Shown piece by piece: positions 1 to 5,687 of a stretch of DNA of 8,531 bases. The notes under the pieces were generated by a model. The model was not told the origin of the DNA. It worked only from the letters and a program-made list of their open reading frames with translations, and searched no databases. The DNA is from an uncultured Acidobacteriota bacterium. Its GTDB lineage: Bacteria > Acidobacteriota > Terriglobia > UBA7540. The stretch is from NCBI GenBank assembly GCA_937900045.1, contig CALCEB010000090.1, positions 1 through 8,531 on the forward strand. The letters run 5' to 3'. Made by a program: the position numbers and the translations under genes. Positions within the stretch are counted from its first letter, which is position 1. The number at the start of each line of letters is the position of its first letter.

Positions 1-1325
1 GGCAAGTCTCCGTTCATGATCTGAGTCCGCGTATAGGCGGCCCTCACTCCTGGCACTGAGGCGGCAGCGCGCGCCGCGACGGCTTGTGCCTGCGCCAAAT
101 CGATCCGGTGGCGGGCCAGGGTGGCGTGGTTCAAAAAAATATATATGGCGTTGGAGTGTTCAATCCACTCATCCTGCCCAAATGTCTGGTTCATGGCCAG
201 CTCGACCTCGCTGCGCAGGTTTGCAGGATTGAAATTCCCCAGCCCGAGGTGATGATCCTTAATGAATTTGGGATTGGGCGCCACGCCGTGGTCCGCTGAT
301 AGCGTCATCCAGATGTTATTCAAGCCAACGCTGTGGTCAAGTCCATCGAAAAACGCCGCGAGATAGCGGTCGGTCCGCAGTGTGGCATCGGCAACCTGGG
401 GGCTGTAGGGGCCGTAAGTGTGGCCGATATAATCGTTGGCGCTCAGGGAGATCGTCACCAAATCCGTTCCCGGACCACGGCCCAGCCGCTCATTCTGGAT
501 GGCAGCCAAGGTGAATTTGAGCTCGACTTCATTCATAAATGGAGTCACCTCCAACCAATTGCGAAACCGGGCGTCCGGGCATGTTTCGCTTCCCTGGGTT
601 TTGAACGCGCGCAGCGCCTCGCCGTGAGCGCCGGGAGTCTCAGGCAGCGCCATCCAGTTCTTGCCGCAATAGGAACCGGGGGCATTCTGAAGATTAAACT
701 GCTTCACCCAAGCGGGCAGGCCGGACATGTAATAGGTGCTGGTGACAAAGCGGCCGCTTTTCGCGTCGTACCAATAGGCGGCGTTGGCAAGATGTCCACC
801 CGGAACAATGGACGCGCGGTCCTTCACCGAAATCGCGATGACTTTGGATTTGAAATCTGTGGCGGAGCGCAGTTCGTCTCCAATCGTGCTACCGATCAGA
901 TTGCGGGGTGACATTCCAGTCCCATCCGAAGCTCCCACCGGGGTCACTCCGGGGTCTTCGACGCAGTATTCGCTACGATGAAGCGTGGGATCGTACCACT
1001 CATTGGCAATGATTCCGGTATTGGCGGGATAAGCGCCCGTGAAAAGCGTGGCATGGCCCGGACAGGTGAAAGTGCTCGCGTAGTTGTACCTGCAATCCAC
1101 AAAGTCAGCGCCGCCGAGAAGCAAATTGAACCCACGCGGGACAAATTCAGGGCGGAATCGAACCAGGTAATCGTAACGGAACTGGTCAATCACCATCATG
1201 ACGATCAATTTCGGCCGGGAAAAATAATGAGGGGTCATGGTCTGTCCGGCGGTTGAGGGCACGACCAGGAAAAGAGGCGCAATGAGAACTAGCACGATCC
1301 AATAAATCCTAAACTTTCTATTCAT
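1..1325 (-). CDS. PafA-like alkaline phosphatase, exported (3' end cut by window edge)
   Basis: This is a predicted extracytoplasmic phosphomonoesterase of the alkaline phosphatase superfamily, PafA type. The 441 visible residues open with a signal peptide (about 1-28: MNRK, a hydrophobic stretch, then STAGQ). Zinc and active-site residues are in the PafA order: D47 in MMVIDQFRYD, the likely nucleophile T87 in TFTCPGHATLFTG, N108 in IIANEWYD, K168 and R170 in ISVKDR, D298 and H302 in SANDYIGH, and D345-H346 in SADHG. The N plus K-x-R set marks PafA-like monoesterases as opposed to the nucleotide pyrophosphatase/diesterase branch. The last zinc-binding His expected near the C terminus lies beyond the window. 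The ATG is preceded by GGAGG (1331-1335 on the complement) five bases away, and no other start fits the signal peptide. It is probably transcribed alone, since 274 bases separate it from the upstream operon. The family call is firm; the physiological substrate is not known. Confidence 0.92.
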   Translation of the reverse strand, partial: MNRKFRIYWIVLVLIAPLFLVVPSTAGQTMTPHYFSRPKLIVMMVIDQFRYDYLVRFRPEFVPRGFNLLLGGADFVDCRYNYASTFTCPGHATLFTGAYPANTGIIANEWYDPTLHRSEYCVEDPGVTPVGASDGTGMSPRNLIGSTIGDELRSATDFKSKVIAISVKDRASIVPGGHLANAAYWYDAKSGRFVTSTYYMSGLPAWVKQFNLQNAPGSYCGKNWMALPETPGAHGEALRAFKTQGSETCPDARFRNWLEVTPFMNEVELKFTLAAIQNERLGRGPGTDLVTISLSANDYIGHTYGPYSPQVADATLRTDRYLAAFFDGLDHSVGLNNIWMTLSADHGVAPNPKFIKDHHLGLGNFNPANLRSEVELAMNQTFGQDEWIEHSNAIYIFLNHATLARHRIDLAQAQAVAARAAASVPGVRAAYTRTQIMNGDL

Positions 1326-1599
1326 CAAGCCCTCCACGTTGATAACAAATCACATTTTGGAAACCGGAAGTCTACCAGAGGTTTGGCAAGAAAAGTATCA
1401 TCGCCTGAGGTGTGGAAAACGTCCTAGTTTCAGATTTTCGATCTTGTGCCCAGATGCCAACTGTGGCTCCGCGGAGGCGTATAAAACCCCCTACCAACGA
1501 GCCGAAGAAAACACGGCCAAACGGAGCAACAAAGAGGACTGGAATCAGACTGCCTTTCGAGCGGGAAAAGAGGCAGCAAAGGGGAAACAAGGGCAAGAG
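1326..1599. other. Intergenic stretch without a supportable gene
   Basis: These 274 bases separate the third gene of the toxin-antitoxin operon from the phosphatase gene. Short open frames exist on both strands, but none has a convincing start, ribosome binding site or recognisable protein. A weak stem (CTGCCT at 1550-1555 pairing with AGGCAG at 1571-1576, 15-base loop) lies just downstream of the operon's last stop codon. It has no following T-run in the direction of that operon, so I do not call it a terminator. The phosphatase promoter should lie here, but I see no clear -35/-10 pair. Confidence 0.5.
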
Positions 1600-2268
1600 T
1601 CAAGACTTCAGGAGTTTCTCTAGTTCTTGAATCAGCTTAATGTGTTCGTCCGTCTCAAGGGCCGCCTGCGAAAAGTATTGATTACTGGCGAACGGCACTC
1701 CATGTTTTCTCTCGAATCTGAAGGCAGCAGGTGCCATTGGCGTTTGCACATCTTCTGTCCAGAAATTGAGAGAGCCCATTTCAAATTGCCTCCTCTTGCC
1801 ATCAACGGTCTTAACGCGAGATTCAATGATGCGAACAAATTTTGCTAATTTTGTATTTAGAGAAATAAGCGACAAATCAGATTCGACGTCAATCTGACTC
1901 AGATAGCCCTTTTTCAATTTTTCTCGGGGCGGTATTGAAAAACCAAACTCCTTAACTGCCCAAGAGGTTACTTCCATAAGGAACTCTGTAGAATCATCGG
2001 TGGAGGAAAGGGTATCAGCCACTAGACCATCGTTGTAAATACTGAACGTAATATTCAAGAATTTTTTTTGGGAGTTAGCAAAGGTTCCGGACTCGAAAGC
2101 CCAAGCCTTTTGTTCGTTGAAGTCGAGCTGATTTTGGGGTGACTTGGCGAAGCGATATCTTTCGCCGAGCTTCCTAAAAACCTCTTGGAAGCTCAGTCCC
2201 CGAGGGTTTAGAAACCTAATATCGAATATCCAGATTACTCTTGCCAACCCCACTGCTAGAACCTTCAT
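1600..2268 (-). CDS. Unrecognised 222-residue protein, third gene of the toxin-antitoxin operon
   Basis: I do not recognise this family. The protein looks soluble and cytoplasmic, with no signal peptide. Visible landmarks are an N-terminal strand-like segment (LARVIWIFDIRF, 8-19) and a central motif FSIYNDGLVADTLSSTDDS (75-93). This is followed by a helix-like segment ending WAVKEFGF (103-110), a hydrophobic mid-region (LISLNTKLAKFVRIIESRV, 134-152), and a C-terminal part with FRFERKHGVPFASNQYFS (183-200) and a charged helix to the end (HIKLIQELEKLLKS). The start ATG overlaps the upstream antitoxin stop as ATGA, so translation is probably coupled and the protein is likely made in proportion to the antitoxin. 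Its position matches that of the SecB-like chaperone in TAC modules, but I see no SecB sequence signature. Possible roles are a dedicated chaperone or stabiliser of the antitoxin, a second regulator, or an unrelated cargo gene. That it is a real gene is well supported by operon structure; its function is open. Confidence 0.8.
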   Translation of the reverse strand: MKVLAVGLARVIWIFDIRFLNPRGLSFQEVFRKLGERYRFAKSPQNQLDFNEQKAWAFESGTFANSQKKFLNITFSIYNDGLVADTLSSTDDSTEFLMEVTSWAVKEFGFSIPPREKLKKGYLSQIDVESDLSLISLNTKLAKFVRIIESRVKTVDGKRRQFEMGSLNFWTEDVQTPMAPAAFRFERKHGVPFASNQYFSQAALETDEHIKLIQELEKLLKS

Positions 2269-2861
2269 GCTACCCCCAAAGCTTTGATCGCCCCTGCGCC
2301 CGCAACGGTCTTGTGAGATGGCGAGCTGTCCCCCCCGAACGTTCCCGGCGCCAGTGGCATCGGCCTAGCTTGACCTGCTTGTCGTTTATCTACTTCAACA
2401 ATCGGCCCAAGTCTAGAATTCGGTTGAGACTCAACCGAAAATCGCTGTTCATTATGTATTCTCGCACCAATTCTTATTAGACCTTCGTCTTTATCAAAGG
2501 AAGGAGGACACAGTGTTCCTGCATCGCATGACCAATCCCATTCAACTAATTCACTGAATGGAGCGAGTCTCACTACAAGTGCAACGTCAAAAACGGAAGC
2601 TAACTCAAGAAGTGTGTTGATCGAGTATCGGCCATAATCTGGGTTTTCATAGCGGGAAATCATGGGTTGCAATTTTGGATTACCAAGACCCTTCGCGACG
2701 TCACGTTGCTCCCATCCTTTTGCTTTTCTGAGCTTGCGAAGCTGAAAAGCTATGGTGTCTTTCGCATGACCTTCAACAAAACCACGTCTGTACTCTGAAT
2801 CTCGTAAATCTAGAAGTAGTTGTTCCTTACGGCTCAAAATCAATTGTCGTTCGTTCGTCAT
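2265..2861 (-). CDS. XRE-family HTH antitoxin/regulator with long C-terminal tail
   Basis: This is a predicted DNA-binding antitoxin, partner of the RelE/HigB-like toxin encoded just upstream, and probable autorepressor of the operon. The 198 residues begin with a charged lead-in containing LRDSEYRRGFVEGH (19-32). A Cro/CI-type helix-turn-helix follows at about 36-98 (IAFQLRKLRKAKGWEQRDVA; then LQPMISRYENP and SINTLLELASVFDVAL). Next comes VRLAPFSELVEWDW (97-110) with a CPPSFDKDE segment (118-126), which I recall as a recurring extension in this XRE subgroup. Residues about 127-198 form a tail rich in Pro, Gly, Ser and Ala with no domain I know. HigA-type antitoxins are usually about 100 residues, so this one is nearly double. 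The start is fixed by AAGGAG (2871-2876 on the complement) nine bases upstream, inside the toxin gene. It overlaps the toxin gene by 35 bases and the third gene by 4. The HTH assignment is strong; the antitoxin role rests on context. Confidence 0.88.
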   Translation of the reverse strand: MTNERQLILSRKEQLLLDLRDSEYRRGFVEGHAKDTIAFQLRKLRKAKGWEQRDVAKGLGNPKLQPMISRYENPDYGRYSINTLLELASVFDVALVVRLAPFSELVEWDWSCDAGTLCPPSFDKDEGLIRIGARIHNEQRFSVESQPNSRLGPIVEVDKRQAGQARPMPLAPGTFGGDSSPSHKTVAGAGAIKALGVA

Positions 2862-3225
2862 TTTCCACCTCTCCTTTGAGCCGTCTGGCAGTGCTCAAGC
2901 ATTCAGCGGGATCATAGACGTTCTGCTTATGCGTGCATCCGATAACCAGTACAAAATAACCTTTCCGATCAAATCCCAGAGCACGAAATTCTTTGTTGCT
3001 AGCCTTCCATTTAATCTCATACACATGACTTCCCAAGTGCCGAAACTGGGTAGTGGGCCACTCGACACGGGGTATCCTCCGCAGGTTCTGAACACGTATT
3101 CGCAATCGCGCCCGAGCATCATGTTTAGACCTAAGCCACTTGGTGATTACCCCGTTTCCGCCAGCGTCGACTACCTCCCGAAGTCGCAGGTTCGGGGGCG
3201 ATGTAAATTGTACTACGGTAGCCAT
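2827..3225 (-). CDS. RelE/HigB-like (Gp49-family) toxin of a type II toxin-antitoxin module
   Basis: This is a predicted toxin of the RelE/ParE superfamily, phage-derived Gp49-like/HigB branch. Known HigB members cut mRNA in a ribosome-dependent way. The 132-residue length fits the family. The C-terminal half carries the family pattern: GSHVYEIKWKASNKEFRALGF (65-85, corresponding to the usual leucine/arginine strand and the 'YR' strand, with R81 at the conserved Arg). This is followed by YFVLVIGCTHK (90-100) in place of the common 'vll.gf.KK' strand, and then DPAECLSTARRLKGE (105-119), the final helix. Candidate functional basic residues are K72, K74, R81, K88, H99 and K100. It is the first gene of the three-gene operon, overlapping the antitoxin by 35 bases in a different frame. 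The start is the only ATG in the frame; upstream bases show no clear Shine-Dalgarno. The superfamily call is good; activity and target are inferred. Confidence 0.82.
   Translation of the reverse strand: MATVVQFTSPPNLRLREVVDAGGNGVITKWLRSKHDARARLRIRVQNLRRIPRVEWPTTQFRHLGSHVYEIKWKASNKEFRALGFDRKGYFVLVIGCTHKQNVYDPAECLSTARRLKGEVENDERTTIDFEP
2871..2876 (-). promoter_or_regulatory. Ribosome binding site of the antitoxin, embedded in the toxin gene
   Basis: On the minus strand AAGGAG lies nine bases before the antitoxin ATG and inside the last codons of the toxin frame (encoding part of LKGEV). It is a strong Shine-Dalgarno match, whereas the toxin itself has no obvious one. This arrangement would favour antitoxin over toxin synthesis from one transcript. 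Confidence 0.75.
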
Positions 3226-3246
3226 CGTATACCAAAAATATTATTT

Positions 3247-3281
3247 TAACAATCCAGTTATAGAATATTACAATTTTGTTA
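3247..3281. promoter_or_regulatory. AT-rich control region of the toxin-antitoxin operon with operator-like inverted repeats
   Basis: Just upstream of the toxin start, the DNA turns strongly AT-rich (about 3230-3285). TAACAA (3247-3252) and TTGTTA (3276-3281) form a perfect 6-bp inverted repeat separated by 23 bases. A closer imperfect dyad, TTACAA (3268-3273) and TTGTTA (3276-3281), lies two bases apart. Such dyads are where an XRE antitoxin would be expected to bind and repress its own operon. On the minus strand TTGTAA (3273-3268) and a downstream TAAAAT are a possible promoter, but the 19-base spacer is poor. The dyad is seen; the operator role is inferred. Confidence 0.3.
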
Positions 3282-3394
3282 TTTAGAGGGCATCGTCAAA
3301 TAGCGACTCAGTATATCTCAGCGTGTCCAGACTGTCGCGGCCATAGTCATGCCGCGCCAGATTTGAGCCATGACACAATGAAAGTTGGGCCGAT

Positions 3395-5407
3395 CTAATG
3401 GCGGGCTACCGGCAGCGCAGCGAGAGCCCGGCGAGCCACATCCAACGTTGGATCGGCGACCAAGGCACGTCGGAATTCGCTTGCCGCTTCAGGGTAGCGC
3501 TTCTCGGAAGCCCAGAGCGAACCGAGATTATAGTACGCGCGCGCGAAGTTCGGTTCCAAGCGAATGGCCGTCTGAAAGTTCTCCTGAGCTTTGCCCGTTT
3601 CCCCGCGGTCCATAAAGAGGACCCCTAACGCATTGAAGACGCCGGGTGCTTGTGGACGGACGCGAAGGGCGGTGTTGAAATGATCTTCTGCGTTCTTCCA
3701 ATTTCCTTCCACTTCGTCGAGCATTCCAAGGTCATAGTTTGCAACGTAATCGGACGGAAGCTGGGACAGAATATGCTTGAAAGCCGCTCGCGCCTCTCCG
3801 GGGTTCCGCATCTTCATCCAGGCAAGACCCAATAATTTCTCGGCGTTGAGGTCATGAGGATCGCCGACCAGGAGTTCCGTCAGCTCGCGAATGGAGTCCG
3901 GAAACTGCCCCGCCTGAAAGTAGCAATTGGCGAGATTCAAGCGCACCGAGATGACGTCCGGAGCCTCGGCCAGAATGCTTCGATACAGAGCAATTGCATC
4001 CAGCATTTTTCCGGTTTGTTCCAGCCGCAGTGCGCGCAGATACTGGTGGTATTCCGCCAACCGGTCTTTCGGGTCAGGGCCGGTCCCGGCCAAGGAGCGC
4101 CCTGGCCTGCTCACACCCATGTAGCCAAGCGAATTCAACTGCTCCTCAATATCCGGCGTCACCGCCGCCCGCTGTGGTTGGGCGGGGCCGAACAATGCCA
4201 TGAGGGAGTGCAACTGGCCGCTCATGCTGGCTGCCAGCGACCGGTCGCGAGAATCAAGATTCGTTAACTCATGAGGATCTTCGTTCAGATCGTAAAGCTC
4301 AGGCTTGGGAGCATCAACAAATTGATAACGACCGAAGCGCAGGCTCCGCAGTGGCGCGCAATCGAGATAGTCCCGCGCATAAAGGCTCTCGCTGTATACA
4401 GCTTCCTGCGCTACCGAGTCCGGCCCGCCGAAGAAACGGAAAAGGCTGTGTCCCTGAAACTCCGGCGGCGGCGCGATGCGAAGGAACTGCAGGATGGTGG
4501 GAGCCACGTCGATCAATCCGGCGGGTTGCTGGACCTCTACTGGGAAGCGATGATGACTGGCCGGCCAATGAACGATCAGCGGCACCCACAATGTGCTCTG
4601 ATAGATGAAATATCCATGTGTGCTCTCGTCATGTTCGCCGAGGCTTTCCCCGTGGTCGGAGAGGACCACGATCAGGCTCCGCTGGAAGATTCCCCGTTGC
4701 GAGAGCTGGCGAAAGAAATCCCCGAGAACGTCATCCACATGGGCAAGCTCCGCGTCATATCCGGCGGTTGACGGGCCCGGGGTCTTCAATTCGTAGGGCC
4801 TGTGTAAATCAAACAGGTGGACAAAGGCAAAAAATGGACTGGTTGAGTTTGCATTGATCCAGCGGATGGCAGCCCGTGTAACTTCTTCTGCAGGACGCTT
4901 CAGTTGAGTCGCGGATTGGGGGCCCGTTTTCGCAAAACCAAACGGGCTGTCATACACATCAAATCCCTGGTCCAATCCGAACCGTTGCGCGAGAAAATAA
5001 CCCCCAATGAACGCGGCGGTCCTATAACCTTGGGATTTTAGAACGGTGGGAAGCGTCAAAAGGCTTTTGGGGACCCTTTCGCCATTTTCCTCGACACCGT
5101 TGACAAAGGGATAGGTCGAGCTCAGCAGGCTGGTGTGAGAAGGAAGCGTCAACGGAACCTGCGAGTCAATCCGCGCAAAGCGCGTGCCGCTCTTGGCCAA
5201 GGCATCGAGGTGCGGCGTGAGCTTCACGCCATAACCGTAACAGCCAAGATGGTCAGCGCGAAGCGTGTCAATGGAAATCAATATTACCGGCGGCTGCGAT
5301 TGGGAATTGCGGACGAAGGCAGGACGGACATGGATCAGGAAGAGGATCGCAATCAGCCAGAATACGGCAGAAGAAGCGCTGATTGCCGGCATCAGAAAAT
5401 TCTTCAT
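3395..5407 (-). CDS. Membrane-anchored sulfatase-fold hydrolase fused to six TPR repeats (Thr in place of formylglycine Cys)
   Basis: This 670-residue protein has an N-terminal membrane anchor (about 10-28), a sulfatase/alkaline-phosphatase-superfamily domain (about 38-400), a linker with EEQLNSLGYMG (421-431), and six tandem 34-residue TPR units (451-654, unbroken). The hydrolase domain should lie outside the cytoplasmic membrane and the TPR tail may bind partners. Metal-site motifs are ISIDTLRADHLGCYGYG (D47) and VVLSDHGE (D251-H252), with H264 in STHGYF. At the position where sulfatases have C/S-x-P-x-R, this protein reads T87-L-P-S-H91. Formylglycine therefore cannot form, and a Thr nucleophile acting on a phosphate or phosphonate ester is more likely than sulfatase activity. 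I start at ATG 5407 because an open frame reaching 5614 would add 69 residues without family character and bury the anchor. The stop is TAG at 3395-3397, 169 bases from the toxin start, so it need not share that operon. Confidence 0.88.
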   Translation of the reverse strand: MKNFLMPAISASSAVFWLIAILFLIHVRPAFVRNSQSQPPVILISIDTLRADHLGCYGYGVKLTPHLDALAKSGTRFARIDSQVPLTLPSHTSLLSSTYPFVNGVEENGERVPKSLLTLPTVLKSQGYRTAAFIGGYFLAQRFGLDQGFDVYDSPFGFAKTGPQSATQLKRPAEEVTRAAIRWINANSTSPFFAFVHLFDLHRPYELKTPGPSTAGYDAELAHVDDVLGDFFRQLSQRGIFQRSLIVVLSDHGESLGEHDESTHGYFIYQSTLWVPLIVHWPASHHRFPVEVQQPAGLIDVAPTILQFLRIAPPPEFQGHSLFRFFGGPDSVAQEAVYSESLYARDYLDCAPLRSLRFGRYQFVDAPKPELYDLNEDPHELTNLDSRDRSLAASMSGQLHSLMALFGPAQPQRAAVTPDIEEQLNSLGYMGVSRPGRSLAGTGPDPKDRLAEYHQYLRALRLEQTGKMLDAIALYRSILAEAPDVISVRLNLANCYFQAGQFPDSIRELTELLVGDPHDLNAEKLLGLAWMKMRNPGEARAAFKHILSQLPSDYVANYDLGMLDEVEGNWKNAEDHFNTALRVRPQAPGVFNALGVLFMDRGETGKAQENFQTAIRLEPNFARAYYNLGSLWASEKRYPEAASEFRRALVADPTLDVARRALAALPVARH

Positions 5408-5520
5408 AGAATTTATTCCCACATATTTTATGATAGCCGATTCCACGGAGTGCAATCGATGAGCCGGAAAATGAAGCAAACAACGGCCACAGGTCACAAG
5501 AAAGCACGATGCAACTTCTA

Positions 5521-5536
5521 GGCGAACGCCTTCGCC
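5521..5536. repeat. Short perfect hairpin in the divergent intergenic region
   Basis: GGCGAA and TTCGCC form a 6-bp stem around the 4-base loop CGCC. It ends immediately before the -35 of the proposed promoter for the propeller gene. It could be an operator or a chance palindrome; it has no T-run directly attached, so a terminator is unlikely. Confidence 0.35.
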
Positions 5537-5565
5537 TTGGTCTATACTTTTTGCCATCTTATACG
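5537..5565 (+). promoter_or_regulatory. Sigma70-like promoter candidate for the propeller gene
   Basis: TTGGTC (5537-5542) and TATACG (5560-5565) are separated by exactly 17 bases and point toward the plus-strand gene. Transcription would begin near 5572, leaving a leader of roughly 115 bases that contains the REPIN-like palindromes. No alternative pair in 5408-5687 is better placed. TTGAGT (5657) with TAATGG (5681) has an 18-base spacer but its -10 abuts the start codon. For the minus-strand gene I find only TTGCAC/TAAAAT (5455 to 5425 on the complement) with a poor 19-base spacer. Confidence 0.35.
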
Positions 5566-5592
5566 GAGGGACGTAAATCATTGCGCGATTGC

Positions 5593-5654
5593 TGTAGCGG
5601 GGGTCTATGACCACCGCGCTTTTCCTCTCCCGGCGCTCGTAGAGCGCCGCTACA
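5593..5654. repeat. REPIN-like element: two inverted 24-base palindromic units
   Basis: Unit A (5593-5616, plus strand) and unit B (5631-5654, read on the minus strand) both begin TGTAGCGG, continue with a hairpin whose loop is TAT or TAC, and end CCG. They face each other across 14 bases. Within unit B the stem CGGCGCTC/GAGCGCCG pairs perfectly over 8 bp. Unit A keeps the same stem with one mismatch, and its arms differ from B in a paired way (GTC/GAC against CTC/GAG). The covarying arms suggest the hairpin is what is conserved. The outer TGTAGCGG and CCGCTACA also pair, so the whole 62 bases can fold. This is the architecture of REP doublets (REPINs), normally moved by RAYT transposases; no RAYT gene is in the window. 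Confidence 0.6.
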
Positions 5655-5687
5655 ACTTGAGTCCCTTTGTATCAGTCAACTAATGGA

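Noticed and set aside
333..911. 192-codon plus-strand open frame
   Set aside because: It lies entirely opposite the phosphatase gene, whose minus-strand frame shows all the expected catalytic motifs.
1467..1476. Perfect 10-base palindrome CTCCGCGGAG
   Set aside because: It is isolated, without promoter context or further copies, and short enough to be chance.
1372..1596. 74-codon minus-strand frame right after the third gene, tested as a fourth operon member
   Set aside because: It would need a TTG start, has no ribosome site and shows no recognisable motif; its hydrophobicity alone is not evidence.
1600..2268. SecB-like chaperone identity for the third protein
   Set aside because: Gene order fits a TAC system, but I see no SecB sequence signature, so only the positional analogy is kept as a hypothesis.
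1326..3394. Attachment-site direct repeats flanking the toxin-antitoxin module
   Set aside because: Comparing the two flanking intergenic stretches by eye gave no shared word long enough to claim an att site or target duplication.
5408..5614. 69-residue N-terminal extension of the sulfatase-fold protein
   Set aside because: It has no family character, would place the membrane anchor internally, and overlaps unit A of the REPIN-like repeat. The ATG at 5407 gives a normal N-terminal anchor.
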